Assembly: GCF_020171345.1 (NCBI RefSeq)
Contig: NZ_JAIUZM010000002.1
Location: 558,001 to 622,000, forward strand
Length of the DNA: 64,000 nucleotides
Direction: 5' to 3'
Origin: Microbulbifer agarilyticus
GTDB taxonomy: Bacteria > Pseudomonadota > Gammaproteobacteria > Pseudomonadales > Cellvibrionaceae
Under the pieces are notes generated by a model, which saw only the letters and a program-made list of their open reading frames with translations, searched no databases and was not told where the DNA came from. Position 1 is the first letter of the stretch; the number at the start of each line of letters is the position of its first letter. Below are positions 52,615-62,415 of this stretch, in pieces. The position numbers were made by a program, and so were the translations under genes.

Positions 52615-53592
52615 TTAAGTCGCTGTTGCGGTGAGGGTGGCGCGCAGCGGCGCAGGATGCCCTTCAACGGTTTTACTGGGATCGTCCGGGTCGAGGAAGT
52701 CTGCCAACGACTCAAACCGCATCCAGTCGGTGCTGCGCTGTTCTTCGGTGGAAGTCTGATCTACATCGACGGTTTTTACATCGGTAAAACCGCATTTGCG
52801 CAACCAGCTTTCCAGTGTCGCAGTGGTGGGGAAGAACCATACATTGCGCATCTTGGCATAGCGTCCCTCGGGGACCAGGCATTCGCCAAGCCCACCTTCA
52901 ATCACCAGAGTTTCCAGTAACAACTGTCCGCCCGGGCGCAGTGTGTCGCGCAATTCCCGCAAGTGGTCCAGTGGTGAACGTCGGTGGTACAGGACCCCCA
53001 TGGACAAGGTTGTGTCGAAAGCGCGCAGTGCCGGCGGTAAAGCCTCGATTCCCAGCGGCAGCACATCCACGGGTTTTTCCAGCCCGAGGTATTTCTTCAG
53101 TGCGTAGAACTGGGCAACGAACTTTGCCGACGGATCGATACCAATGACCCTGCGTGCGCCGGCGCCAAACTGCCGCCAGCAGTGGTAACCGCTGCCGCAG
53201 CCCACATCGAGTACCAGCCGATCTTTCAGGTCGTGCAGGTGTGGGGCTACGCGGTCCCACTTCCAGTCGGAGCGCCATTCGGTATCGATGAAAATATCAA
53301 ACAGCGTCCATGGGCCTTTGCGCCAGGGGTGCAGCTTGCGCAATTCAGCTTCAAGTGTCGCGAGCTGTTCGGTGGTCGCATCGGATGCCGCACCGATGCG
53401 CACCTCATCCTTGAGCGAATAGGTGGACGCGCTGATGTCGGGCAGGTTGTCCAGCGCCTCGCGCCAGTCCGCCAGATCCCCCCAGCGCGCAGGGTTAAGT
53501 CCGTCAGCAACTTGCTGGGGCAGGGTGGTGAGCCACGGGCGCAGGGCCGGCGTGTGCTGGATACCCGCATACAACTGGGTGTAATCAATCAT
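52615..53592 (-). CDS. cmoB: tRNA uridine-34 carboxymethyltransferase CmoB
   Basis: 325 residues from the ATG at 53592 (GGAAAGACAG upstream). Features: MIDYTQLYAGIQHTPALRPWL, FIDTEWRSDWKWDRVAPHL, the SAM motif LVLDVGCGSGYHCWRQFGAGARRVIGIDPS, and MGVLYHRRSPLDHLRELRDTL. CmoB uses carboxy-SAM made by CmoA to turn 5-hydroxyuridine 34 into cmo5U in tRNAs reading pyrimidine-, A- and G-ending codons. It follows cmoA by 14 bases and is co-transcribed with it. A frame open to 53664 overlaps cmoA and is not used. Confidence 0.93.
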   Translation of the reverse strand: MIDYTQLYAGIQHTPALRPWLTTLPQQVADGLNPARWGDLADWREALDNLPDISASTYSLKDEVRIGAASDATTEQLATLEAELRKLHPWRKGPWTLFDIFIDTEWRSDWKWDRVAPHLHDLKDRLVLDVGCGSGYHCWRQFGAGARRVIGIDPSAKFVAQFYALKKYLGLEKPVDVLPLGIEALPPALRAFDTTLSMGVLYHRRSPLDHLRELRDTLRPGGQLLLETLVIEGGLGECLVPEGRYAKMRNVWFFPTTATLESWLRKCGFTDVKTVDVDQTSTEEQRSTDWMRFESLADFLDPDDPSKTVEGHPAPLRATLTATAT

Positions 53593-53606
53593 GCCTGTCT
53601 TTCCGC

Positions 53607-54377
53607 TTACGGGTTGCGCTGTTTGATCGCAATCAGCGAAGCGAAATTGAAGCACTGGAACCAAACGTCGACACTGCTGAACCCGACGTTTTTCAGGCGG
53701 GTGCGGTGGTCAAACAGGGTTTCCGGGATCAACACGTTTTCCAGCGCACTGCGTTTCTGCGCAATTTCCAGCGCGCTGTAACCGTTTGCCGCCTTGAATG
53801 AGTGGTGCAAATCGATCATCAACTCCTGATGGTCGGTATCGGAGAACGCTACTTTCTCGGAAAGAATCAGTACACCGCCCGGGCGCAGGCCGTCGTATAT
53901 CTTCTGCAAAATGGCTTCCCGCTGTTCGGTGGCAATAAACTGTAAAGTGAAGTTGAGGACCACCACCGAGGCGTTCTCAATGTCGACATTCTGCAAATCG
54001 TCGCACACCAGTTGTACCGGGATCTGCCCGCTATCCGCCGCCAGTACCGCGCGCGCCTGTTCCACCATGGCCGGCGAGTTGTCCACCGCGACGATTTCAC
54101 AGTCCGCTGCGGGGATGCGGTGGCGCATGGCCAGGGTGGCGGCACACAGGGAGCTGCCCAGGTCGTAACAGCGGCTGCCTGACTGGGCGTAGCGCTCTGC
54201 CAGGGTGCCGATCATCGCCACAATTGTGGTGTAGCCGGGTACCGAGCGCTGGATCATGTCCGGGAAGACTTCCACCACAGATTGGTCGAAGCTGAACCCG
54301 GCCACCTGGCCCAGAGGGCTGGCGAAGATATCGTCTTTCTTGCTCACGTGCTTTTCTGTTTCCCGCCGGTTGCTCAC
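53607..54377 (-). CDS. cmoA: Carboxy-S-adenosyl-L-methionine synthase CmoA
   Basis: 256 residues from the GTG at 54377, whose GTGA overlaps the stop of the upstream M16 peptidase. A second GTG at 54347 matches the E. coli start better (M-S-K-K-D-D-I-F aligned to M-S-H-R-D-T-L-F), so the true N-terminus is open. Conserved segments are [49 protein letters not shown] and [15 protein letters not shown]. CmoA converts SAM and prephenate to carboxy-SAM, the donor for CmoB, which links tRNA modification to the shikimate pathway. Confidence 0.92.
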   Translation of the reverse strand: MSNRRETEKHVSKKDDIFASPLGQVAGFSFDQSVVEVFPDMIQRSVPGYTTIVAMIGTLAERYAQSGSRCYDLGSSLCAATLAMRHRIPAADCEIVAVDNSPAMVEQARAVLAADSGQIPVQLVCDDLQNVDIENASVVVLNFTLQFIATEQREAILQKIYDGLRPGGVLILSEKVAFSDTDHQELMIDLHHSFKAANGYSALEIAQKRSALENVLIPETLFDHRTRLKNVGFSSVDVWFQCFNFASLIAIKQRNP

Positions 54378-57286
54378 AGTTTTTCTTCGTGCAGGTCCAG
54401 GGCGAGACCCGCATCGCGGCCATGATTACCGGTAACCACTGCGGTGTTTGCTTTGTCTGCCTGCAGATAGGTTTTGCCTACCCGCTGCAGGTCGTCAAGG
54501 GTTACCTCGGTGACCTTGCGACGGAAAGCCTGGCGCACTTCGTGGGTGCGGCCGTACAGATTGGAGTGGAATGCCTTCTTGGCTTCGCCTGCGGGCGAGC
54601 CAGGCTTGTCCATACCGCCAACCACGCCGAGGATGGCTTCCTCTACCTGCAGGTCTTCGTGGGATTCGTTCAGCAGCCATTCCACGGATGCATCGAAGTC
54701 CTTGAGCGTATCTGCCATGCGCGGGTCGCGATAGGAATAGAAGCGGAAAGCGCCGATGGTGACATCGTGGCTGGCGCCGCCGCCATAGGCCCCCCCTTGC
54801 TCGCGGATGGTGCGGTGCAGGTAACCGTTGCGCAGGAAGCCACCGAGCACCGCCAGCGGCGCCGCATCGGGATGGGACATGGGGACGGTGGGGTAGGCCT
54901 TGGCACAGAAGTTTACCTGGCTGTTAGCAATCCACATTTCCTGTACGCGACGTGGCGTGAATGCGCCATTGGTATAGGCGCTGCTGCCGCTGGCGCTGCT
55001 CGCCAGTGGGTGGAGCGCATTGGTGAACTCGGTCAGCTTGTCTTCTTCACCGATCACCAGGAACTGGCGTTCGGCGCCGAGAATTTTCTGGTGGATGCCG
55101 TTGAAGGTCGCCGCGATATTTTCCAGGCCGCTATCGGTATCCAGGTCTTTGACCAGCGCCCGCAACTGGCGGAGCCCTTGCAGGCCGCCAAACTCGTGGC
55201 CATCGGCCGCAGCGCGGTTAAAGCCGGCACTGGCAGCAGCCATTGCAAGGGCGTGGCCGTTGCCCACCACGGACTGTTCGCGACGGGCCAGGGTCTGCAG
55301 CAGCAGCTCTTTGATTCGCGGCAGTTCGTCGAAGCGCACCTGCTCGATGGTGGCCTGCATCAGTTCGGTCAGCGCGGCCTGGTTTGCCGCCAGGGCCTTA
55401 CCGGAAAGAATGAAGTGGCCGGACTGGCTGTCGAGGTTATCCAGCGCTGTGCGCTGGCTGGTGAAGCTGTGCAGTGAACCGGCCACGGCGGCTTGCCACT
55501 GTTGTACTTCCAGATAGTCTTTGTCGCCCAGGCCCACTTCGCTCAGGCTTTGGCAGTAATAGGGCAGGAGCAGGCGCTCTTCAGCGCTGAATTCCGGCAA
55601 TGCCGCGACCAGTTGCTGGTACACCAGCCCATTGGTGCCGGCGCCGTAGCGGCTGATCTTGTTGCCGTTGAGGTCTTCTACGGTGCCATCTACGCGTGGC
55701 AATTCCGCGGGGATATCCTCGACACCGACCTTGGGCAGGATGGATTCGTCATCTTTGCGCTGCTGTCGATCCGCAAGTGCCTTGGCCGTTTCAATGATCT
55801 GCTGTTTTTCCCGCTCGTTGAGGCCCGCTTTAATCTCTTCCAGGCGGACTTTCTCGGCCTGCTCGGTACGCTCTGCCATGTTGCTGTCGGGCGAGAGCAC
55901 CAGGCGTATGCGGTGGTTGTTTTCGAGCAGCAGTTTGCGCGCCGCGTTGGCGATAAATTTCGGGTCCTTGATCTGCTCGCGCAGCTTTTCGAGGGTCGCA
56001 TCGATGTTGAGCAGGCCAATGGCATCGCCGCGGTGGGTGGCGCCAGTGAGTGCGGTGAGAATCAGCTGCAGGCCGTAAGGATAGCCGTCGCCACCGATCT
56101 CGCGCTGTTGCAATTCCAGCTGGTGCAGTGCTGCGGAGACCTGCTCGTAGGGCACGCCATTTTCGGCGACATCTTCCAGCACCTGCAGAACCTGTTTCTC
56201 CAGCTCATCGGCACGTTCGCGCTCGCTGCCCTCGATGCCACACACAAACACCAGCTCACGCTGGCTGTCGTCCAGGCCACACAAGGGGGAAGGGGACTGC
56301 CCAAGATCCGTGGTCTCCAGTAGGCGCATCAGTGGTGAAGCGCTGTTATCCAGTAATACACCGGCCAATAAATGTGCAGTCAGAGATTGTTCCAGGTCGG
56401 TGACATCACCAAGCAGCCAGCCCAGCACAATGTGGGTCTTTTCCTTGTCGCCTTCTTCGGCGGGCAGTGGGTAACTCTCTTCGACGCGTACCGGCGCCAC
56501 GTATAATTTCTCTCGTTCAACGGCAATTTTTTCGTCGAGTTGGTCGAATTTATGCAAGGCTTTTTCTTCGAAAACGGCCTGATGCTCCGCGGCATCAATA
56601 TCCCCGAAGGTCATAAAGATCGCGTTGCTGGGGTGATAGTGGGTACGGTAGAAGTCCACCAGCTGCTGATAGCTGAGATCCGGGATGTCCGCGGGCTCGC
56701 CACCGGAGTTGAAGTGGTAGGTGCTGGTGGGGAACAGGTATTTGCTGAGTTTTTGCCAAAGCTGTGAGGTCACGGAGCTCATCGCGCCCTTCATCTCATT
56801 GAAGACTACGCCTTTGAACACCAGATCACTTTGCGGATTTTCGGTTTCGGCAAACTCCAGGCGATGTCCTTCCTGGGCAAAGTCCAATGGATCCAGGCGG
56901 GCAAAGAATACCGCGTCCAGGTAGACGTCCAGCAAATTGTCAAAATCTTTGCGGTTCTGGCTGGCAAACGGGTAAGCGGTCCAGTCGGAACTGGTGAAGG
57001 CGTTCATAAAGGTATTCAGTGAACGCCGGATCATCATAAAGAAGGGGTCGCGCACCGGATACTTCTCACTGCCACACAGTGCCGTGTGTTCGAGGATATG
57101 CGCCACCCCGGTGGAGTCATGGGGGACGGTGCGCAGGGCCACCAGGAATACGTTTTCTGAATTGTCTGCCGCAATGTGCAGATGCTGGGCGCCGGTGGCG
57201 CGATGACGGTACTCTTCCACGCGAACGCCGAGGGATTCGATCTCGGCACTGGTTACTGGTTCGAATGCGGGGTGTACGTTGCTCAA
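54374..57286 (-). CDS. PreP-like M16C zinc metallopeptidase
   Basis: 970 residues from the TTG at 57286, with GGAG 7 bases upstream; a TTG at 57331 lacks such a site. The inverted zinc motif HxxEH occurs in [24 protein letters not shown], and the M16C layout of four homologous domains follows. The C-terminal half contains [47 protein letters not shown], whose Arg and Tyr sites bind substrate. Presequence-protease relatives (PreP, Cym1) degrade free peptides of up to about 65 residues inside a closed chamber. No signal peptide is seen, so it is cytoplasmic. Its stop overlaps cmoA. Confidence 0.88.
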   Translation of the reverse strand: MSNVHPAFEPVTSAEIESLGVRVEEYRHRATGAQHLHIAADNSENVFLVALRTVPHDSTGVAHILEHTALCGSEKYPVRDPFFMMIRRSLNTFMNAFTSSDWTAYPFASQNRKDFDNLLDVYLDAVFFARLDPLDFAQEGHRLEFAETENPQSDLVFKGVVFNEMKGAMSSVTSQLWQKLSKYLFPTSTYHFNSGGEPADIPDLSYQQLVDFYRTHYHPSNAIFMTFGDIDAAEHQAVFEEKALHKFDQLDEKIAVEREKLYVAPVRVEESYPLPAEEGDKEKTHIVLGWLLGDVTDLEQSLTAHLLAGVLLDNSASPLMRLLETTDLGQSPSPLCGLDDSQRELVFVCGIEGSERERADELEKQVLQVLEDVAENGVPYEQVSAALHQLELQQREIGGDGYPYGLQLILTALTGATHRGDAIGLLNIDATLEKLREQIKDPKFIANAARKLLLENNHRIRLVLSPDSNMAERTEQAEKVRLEEIKAGLNEREKQQIIETAKALADRQQRKDDESILPKVGVEDIPAELPRVDGTVEDLNGNKISRYGAGTNGLVYQQLVAALPEFSAEERLLLPYYCQSLSEVGLGDKDYLEVQQWQAAVAGSLHSFTSQRTALDNLDSQSGHFILSGKALAANQAALTELMQATIEQVRFDELPRIKELLLQTLARREQSVVGNGHALAMAAASAGFNRAAADGHEFGGLQGLRQLRALVKDLDTDSGLENIAATFNGIHQKILGAERQFLVIGEEDKLTEFTNALHPLASSASGSSAYTNGAFTPRRVQEMWIANSQVNFCAKAYPTVPMSHPDAAPLAVLGGFLRNGYLHRTIREQGGAYGGGASHDVTIGAFRFYSYRDPRMADTLKDFDASVEWLLNESHEDLQVEEAILGVVGGMDKPGSPAGEAKKAFHSNLYGRTHEVRQAFRRKVTEVTLDDLQRVGKTYLQADKANTAVVTGNHGRDAGLALDLHEEKL

Positions 57287-57491
57287 AAGAAAGCTCCAGT
57301 GGGTAATTAGCGTTCCCCGGGGGCTTGGCAATTCCCGGGGTAAAATCGGCGGCCATTTTAGCGCTGAGCGGCATTGAATTGACAGGGTTGACAGGCCGCT
57401 GTTGACACATGCGCCATGGGTGCGAAACTTCGCACCCTGTTTTACCTATATTTCGATGACGCCATAAATGTAGTCCAAAGGGGGTTGTGCG

Positions 57492-58205
57492 TTGAACTGG
57501 ATGGATTTTGCGAGTCTCGCGGGCTTTTGCCTCACTTGGGCAGGCTACACAGTGTTCGCTCGCCGCAAGGCCAAGACCGCCTGGTGCTTGGCTTCATCGA
57601 TGCAGTGGTACCGGGTCGAGTGGATGCTGCGCATGCTGGAGCGGGATATGCGCGTGGCGGATGCGGCCATCCTCAGCAATCTCGAGCGGGTGATCGGTTT
57701 TTTCGCGTCGACCAGTATTCTGATTCTCGCGGGTCTGGTGACGGCGCTATCGGCGAACATTGCCGCAGTGGAGGTGCTGAGCAGCCTGCCGTTTGCCCAG
57801 ACGACAACGGTTGAGCAGTTTGAACTCAAGGTTCTGGTACTCATCCTCATTTACATTTTTGCGTTTTTCAATTTCACCTGGTCGCTGCGCCAGTACTCCT
57901 TCGCCAACGTGTTACTGGGGGCGGCTCCGGCGGTAAAAGAAGACGAAGTTTCCACCGATGACCGCCGCCGCTATGCTATCAGCGCGGCAAAGGTGATAGA
58001 CCAGGCTGGCCACAGCTATAACTATGGGCTGCGCTGCGTCTACTTCTCTATGGCGGTGATGGGCTGGTTTGTGCACCCACTGGTTTTTGTCTTCGGCTTC
58101 CTGTCGGTCGTGTGGGTTCTCTATCTGCGTGAGTTTCGTTCACGTACCCTGCAGGTCATTCTCGCCGCGGAGGGGCGCTCACTGGATCAGGTGCGGGACA
58201 AGTAA
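57492..58205 (+). CDS. DUF599 family membrane protein
   Basis: 237 residues from the TTG at 57492, which has AGGGGG 7 bases before it (ATG at 57501 is less well placed). Four hydrophobic segments (about 5-20, 68-88, 116-136 and 184-210). The WMLRMLERDMRVADAAILSNLERVIGFFASTSI and WSLRQYSFANVLLGAAP blocks are DUF599 hallmarks, a family of unknown role. It lies 6 bases before cmoM and is probably co-transcribed with it. Confidence 0.82.
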   Translation: MNWMDFASLAGFCLTWAGYTVFARRKAKTAWCLASSMQWYRVEWMLRMLERDMRVADAAILSNLERVIGFFASTSILILAGLVTALSANIAAVEVLSSLPFAQTTTVEQFELKVLVLILIYIFAFFNFTWSLRQYSFANVLLGAAPAVKEDEVSTDDRRRYAISAAKVIDQAGHSYNYGLRCVYFSMAVMGWFVHPLVFVFGFLSVVWVLYLREFRSRTLQVILAAEGRSLDQVRDK

Positions 58206-58211
58206 CGGCCC

Positions 58212-59006
58212 ATGGATGATCGAAATTTCGACGATCTCGCGCAGCGCTTTAAAAAGCGCATCTACGGTGGGTTGAAAGGCGACATTCGGCTGGCCGTATT
58301 GCAGCGGGATCTCACGCCTTATCTGAGCGTGGCACAAGGGCAGGGCGATAACCCGGCGCCGGTGGTGATTGATGCCGGCGGTGGCCAGGGGCAGTTTGCC
58401 CTGGATCTGGCGGAAGCGGGCAGTCGGGTGTGGATTACCGATATTTCCCGCGCAATGCTCGATCTGGCGAATGATGCGGTGGAGGCAAAAGGCCTGCAGG
58501 ATCGCGTGACCCTGAAGCAGTTAGCGCTGCAGGATTTGCCCCAGACAGCGGATATACCACCGGCAGACCTGCTGTTGTGTCATGCGGTTTTGGAATGGTT
58601 GGCAGAGCCGCAACAGGCCCTGGTCCATCTGGCCGATAAGCTCAAGCCCGGGGGCTACCTGTCCCTCACATTTTACAATCGCCGCGCGCTGGAATTTCGC
58701 CTGCTACAGCGCGGCAGTTTACGACAGCTGGACCGACACCTCGAAAGCGGCAATTGGGGGGGGCATCCGGGCAGCCTCACACCACAAAATCCTTTGCTAA
58801 CGGAAGATGTGATGGATTGGGTCGCACAGGCGGGGCTCAGCGTCGTGGCGCACAGTGGTATCCGCTGTTTTCACGATTTTATGACCCCGGAAATGCGCGA
58901 CAAGTTGCCGCCTGAGCCCATCGTGGAAAAAGAGCTGCGCTATTCGCGCATTGACCCTTACCGCCAAATGGCGCGCTACGTGCACTTACTGTGCCGCCGC
59001 GCCTAG
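58212..59006 (+). CDS. cmoM: tRNA 5-carboxymethoxyuridine methyltransferase CmoM
   Basis: 264 residues. The start MDDRNFDDLAQRFKKRIYGGLKGDIRLAVLQRDL is diagnostic of CmoM (SmtA/YecP-type), followed by the SAM motif VIDAGGGQGQFALDLAEAG, LLCHAVLEWLAEP, YNRRALEFRLLQRG and YRQMARYVHLLC. CmoM methylates the carboxyl group of cmo5U34 in some tRNAs to give mcmo5U. It lies about 3.8 kb from cmoA, so all three committed steps of this modification are in one region. No ribosome site is apparent, consistent with coupling to the DUF599 gene. Confidence 0.9.
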   Translation: MDDRNFDDLAQRFKKRIYGGLKGDIRLAVLQRDLTPYLSVAQGQGDNPAPVVIDAGGGQGQFALDLAEAGSRVWITDISRAMLDLANDAVEAKGLQDRVTLKQLALQDLPQTADIPPADLLLCHAVLEWLAEPQQALVHLADKLKPGGYLSLTFYNRRALEFRLLQRGSLRQLDRHLESGNWGGHPGSLTPQNPLLTEDVMDWVAQAGLSVVAHSGIRCFHDFMTPEMRDKLPPEPIVEKELRYSRIDPYRQMARYVHLLCRRA

Positions 59007-59021
59007 GCGGCACACATGCGT

Positions 59022-59573
59022 TTACTGGCCGTCGAGGTTTTTGAGTAATAGGGCCTTGGCCGCGTTGATGCGCGACGCCAGGTAGTCGCTGCCACCGCGA
59101 TCCGGGTGGAATTTTTGAATCAACTTGCGATGGGCGCCGATGATCTCTTCGCGGCTGGCATTGGCGGGGACGCTGAGAATCTTGCGTGCTTCGGCGAGCG
59201 TGAGCTGTGGTTCTGATTCCGGTTTTGCGTGAGCCTGACCTTCACCAGTTTCTTCAGATCGCGCGCGTTGGGATTTCTCCTGCTGTTTTTGTGCGCGCGC
59301 CTGCGCGTGCTTTGCGATTAGCGGTGCGATCCAGGGAAGGTGGCGGCCAAACGTGCGCCACAGGCGATTGAGAATGGGTAAGACGATGGCCACCGCAGCC
59401 CCTACCCAGTGCAGGCGGCCGGTAACCGCGAGCAGCACCGCACCCAGCGCCAGTGCAATCAGCACCCATTGGATTACCAGCTTGCGCCGTTGCTCCGGTG
59501 GGCTGTACTTGAATTTCTGGATGGCTAGCCAGGCAAAAATCGCCACGGCAATTAACAGGATGATACGGCCCAA
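59022..59573 (-). CDS. Membrane-bound J-domain co-chaperone
   Basis: 183 residues from the TTG at 59573 with GGAG upstream. Two N-terminal hydrophobic helices (about 3-18 and 33-50, with a further one to about 70) are followed by a charged linker and a short C-terminal J-domain with the HPD motif at 156-158 in LIQKFHPDRGGSDYLASRINAAKALLL. The topology is that of Pam18/TIM14-type (class III) J-proteins, which recruit Hsp70 (DnaK) to the membrane. The client is unknown. Confidence 0.82.
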   Translation of the reverse strand: MGRIILLIAVAIFAWLAIQKFKYSPPEQRRKLVIQWVLIALALGAVLLAVTGRLHWVGAAVAIVLPILNRLWRTFGRHLPWIAPLIAKHAQARAQKQQEKSQRARSEETGEGQAHAKPESEPQLTLAEARKILSVPANASREEIIGAHRKLIQKFHPDRGGSDYLASRINAAKALLLKNLDGQ

Positions 59574-59618
59574 GGTTTACTGCTCCGGGATCGAAAATTT
59601 ACTCAGAGCGCAAGCCTA

Positions 59619-60884
59619 TCAGATGTCGATTCGAAAGCCGACGGCTATAAAGTCATTGGCCACAGGGCGTGCAACACGGTTACTCGCATCGGCCGCATTC
59701 TCCATATACAGGCGCACTCGTTTGTTCCACTGATACTGGAAGCCATAATAGTACTGCGCCAGCTTAAACCGGTCGCCCTCGACCAGTGCGGCCTCAAATT
59801 CCGGGTCGTCCGATACGAGATAGTTGTGCCCACCGTACAGGGAGTAGCAATCATTTGCGCCCCAGGTGTAGCTAATAAATGACTCTGAGCCTTTGGCATC
59901 AAAGAAGTTTGTTATGCCGGTAACGGAGCCAACTGGCGCCAGTTCATTATTCTGCGACCGCTGTACGACACCGGCAACGTACCACCCTTTGGTAAAAGGT
60001 GAGCCTCCGTAATAGGCGCCAATAGCGCTCGCCCAGGTATTGGTGCTCGCACTGATGGGAACATTATTAGCGATCAGTACCTCCTCGCCATTTATGATCT
60101 CGAATACTTCCCCATTATCTGAAGAAATATCAAGTTTAACCCGGTTATAGGCCGCGCCAAGCATAATACCTTTGCCCACATTAGCGCGGTAAACCATGGC
60201 AATGCCATGGCTTTGCCCAAACTCGCAATCCCGCGGTGGGCACACAAACAACGTATCTGGGCCGAACGCATCAACGATACTGATATTCAGGTCTGCCACA
60301 TGCGCGGCGCGCTGGATCGCGATCTTGAACTCACTATTTTCAAAGGCCCAGGACTTGCGCCAGGCCAGGGCGCTATCGGCGCGCCCGCTGCCGGTACTGC
60401 CACCATCGGTCCCGTATGAATAAGTGCCGCTCGCCAGGCCACCGGATACGTTGAACCAGTCCGTTATATAGGTAACTTCGTAATAGGCGCCCCATTGCTT
60501 ACCCGCCGAGAATCGTCCCCATTTCTCGTGTTCCGCGTGGGCATTGCCCTGGCGCAAATAGAGGGATAGATCACGGTTGTCTGGAGATACCTGCTGGTCC
60601 CCCTGAAGGATCAGGTCTTGCGCAGACGAAATGGCGGCCACACCCCATTCGAGGTGGAAGCCTGTGTCCCAGTCGCCGTAAGCAGGGACATCAAGCTTAA
60701 ATGCGATCCGGGACGCACCATCCTGCATAATGGTTTCTCCGTAGGAGTTCACCATATGCGCGGTAAAGTAGCCGGTCATCGACAGGGTGACGTCAGGGCC
60801 TTCATAAATCGGTACGGCATAACTCTCGCCGACCAAAAGCAGGGCAGCAGCTGCCAGCAATTGTCTGCGAGTGTGTTTATGCAT
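59619..60884 (-). CDS. Outer-membrane porin-like beta-barrel
   Basis: 421 residues from the ATG at 60884 (AAGAGG upstream; the frame opens to 60935). The signal peptide ends at GESYA before VPIYEG. The mature chain shows alternating aromatic and polar beta-strands, a Gly-rich GRFSAGKQWGAYYEVTYI strand typical of porins, and a C-terminal FIAVGFRIDI strand ending in a hydrophobic residue where a Phe is usual. One disulfide is possible (CPPRDC). It should form a 16- or 18-stranded trimeric channel. Substrate preference is unknown. Confidence 0.72.
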   Translation of the reverse strand: MHKHTRRQLLAAAALLLVGESYAVPIYEGPDVTLSMTGYFTAHMVNSYGETIMQDGASRIAFKLDVPAYGDWDTGFHLEWGVAAISSAQDLILQGDQQVSPDNRDLSLYLRQGNAHAEHEKWGRFSAGKQWGAYYEVTYITDWFNVSGGLASGTYSYGTDGGSTGSGRADSALAWRKSWAFENSEFKIAIQRAAHVADLNISIVDAFGPDTLFVCPPRDCEFGQSHGIAMVYRANVGKGIMLGAAYNRVKLDISSDNGEVFEIINGEEVLIANNVPISASTNTWASAIGAYYGGSPFTKGWYVAGVVQRSQNNELAPVGSVTGITNFFDAKGSESFISYTWGANDCYSLYGGHNYLVSDDPEFEAALVEGDRFKLAQYYYGFQYQWNKRVRLYMENAADASNRVARPVANDFIAVGFRIDI

Positions 60885-61104
60885 TTCTGTGCCTCTTGAT
60901 ACAGAATGTGATGCGTGTGCCCCGCCAAATGACAAGGGCTATTTAAGAGCGCTCCCTATGGCAGCTCATCAGCAAAAATAGACCAGCTGGCTGAACTGGT
61001 GACGAGGAATGGGTACACTGCACATATTTGGCAGGGGCAACATTCTTTCTGCGAAATTCTCCGCCCGCCCATATCATTAATCTAATTCCGTCTGGAGTAG
61101 TCCA

Positions 61105-61722
61105 TTGGCTGAAAGTGATTCTCTAAGCCGTTCCATGTTTGGCTTGCTGGTGCGAAAAAATGCACACCCCGACATGCGCAAACTGCGTCGGGAGGCGGGG
61201 GATGCCAGCTTGCACGGGAATAAGTTCTGGAAGAGTTCATGCCTCACGATGGATTACCTGAAGAAACACCCGCTGAAGAAAGGGGCGCGGGTTCTGGATC
61301 TGGGGTGTGGCTGGGGACTGGGTGGCATTTTTTGCGCAAAAGCATTTGCTGCGAAAGTGACATCACTGGATGCCGACCCCAGCGTATTTCCATTTGCGAA
61401 TTACCATGCGGCGCTGAACGGCGTGGAGATTACAACCTGGCAATGCCGTTATGAAAAAGTCACGCAGGCTGCGTTGACCGAGTTTGACGCGGTGATCGGC
61501 ACGGATATCTGCTTTTGGGACCAGCTGGAGGCGCCGTTATTCAACCTGACTCGGCGGGCATTGCGGGCGGGTGTCGGGCGGGTGATGTTGGTAGACCCGG
61601 GGCGCTCCCCATTTCGCCGCCTGGGCGAGAGCGCGGTAGAAAAACTCGACGCACAATACTTCGAGTGGCAGACTTCGCACCCAATGAAGGCCTCTGGCTG
61701 TATTATGCTCGCAGGCGAGTAG
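61105..61722 (+). CDS. Class I SAM-dependent methyltransferase
   Basis: 205 residues from the TTG at 61105 with GGAG upstream. Motif I is VLDLGCGWGLGGIFCAKAF, with a Rossmann pattern (VTSLDADPSV, AVIGTDICFWDQL, RVMLVDPGRSPFRR). The family resembles METTL-type protein or small-molecule methyltransferases, and the substrate is unknown. It lies 39 bases before msrA on the same strand. Confidence 0.8.
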   Translation: MAESDSLSRSMFGLLVRKNAHPDMRKLRREAGDASLHGNKFWKSSCLTMDYLKKHPLKKGARVLDLGCGWGLGGIFCAKAFAAKVTSLDADPSVFPFANYHAALNGVEITTWQCRYEKVTQAALTEFDAVIGTDICFWDQLEAPLFNLTRRALRAGVGRVMLVDPGRSPFRRLGESAVEKLDAQYFEWQTSHPMKASGCIMLAGE

Positions 61723-61761
61723 TTCAAGCCGCCGGCGAGAATGGATATTTAGGTACTCACC

Positions 61762-62391
61762 ATGCAGTTCGATAAATCCCGTATTCCTACCCCAGATGAG
61801 GCTCTGCCAGGTCGCGCGGAGACTATGCCGATTTCTGGTAAGCACTTTGTTTCCGGCAACGCGATGGTGCCGCCATTTCCTGAAGGAATGGGGCAGGCGG
61901 TGTTTGGCATGGGGTGCTTCTGGGGTGCCGAGCGTCTGTTCTGGGAGATAGAGGGCGTTTGGGTGACGGCGGTAGGCTATGCCGGTGGCGTCACGCCAAA
62001 TCCGAATTACCGCGAGGTGTGTACAGGTGGCACAGGTCACGCGGAAGTGGTGCTGGTGGTATTTGATCCTGCGAAAGTCAGTTACGAGGAGCTGTTACGC
62101 CGCTTCTGGGAAGAGCATGATCCAACCCAGGGTATGCGCCAGGGTAACGATCTTGGAACCCAATATCGCTCCGTGATTTACACCTATGGTGACGATCAGG
62201 CCGAGCAGGCGCGAGCTTCTGAGGCCGAATTCCAGCAGGCACTGGAGGAAAAGGGGTTTGGTGCGATCACCACCGAGATTCAGTCGGCCCCGACGTTCTA
62301 CTATGCGGAAGAAGATCACCAGCAGTATCTGGCGAAAAATCCCGGTGGCTATTGCGGTTTGGCTGGAACCGGCGCCTGTCTTCTGCGCTGA
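61762..62391 (+). CDS. msrA: Peptide-methionine (S)-S-oxide reductase
   Basis: 209 residues. The catalytic Cys52 is in [14 protein letters not shown], followed by [52 protein letters not shown] and the C-terminal resolving cysteines in [12 protein letters not shown]. MsrA repairs oxidised methionine in proteins using thioredoxin. It fits the oxidative-stress character of the window. No msrB is adjacent. Confidence 0.94.
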   Translation: MQFDKSRIPTPDEALPGRAETMPISGKHFVSGNAMVPPFPEGMGQAVFGMGCFWGAERLFWEIEGVWVTAVGYAGGVTPNPNYREVCTGGTGHAEVVLVVFDPAKVSYEELLRRFWEEHDPTQGMRQGNDLGTQYRSVIYTYGDDQAEQARASEAEFQQALEEKGFGAITTEIQSAPTFYYAEEDHQQYLAKNPGGYCGLAGTGACLLR

Positions 62392-62415
62392 TTCCCGCTT
62401 TATGTCGCGCCAGCT

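Noticed and set aside
51478-52920. 480-codon open frame opposite sdaA and into cmoB
   Set aside because: It overlaps two well-supported genes on the other strand and shows no domain.
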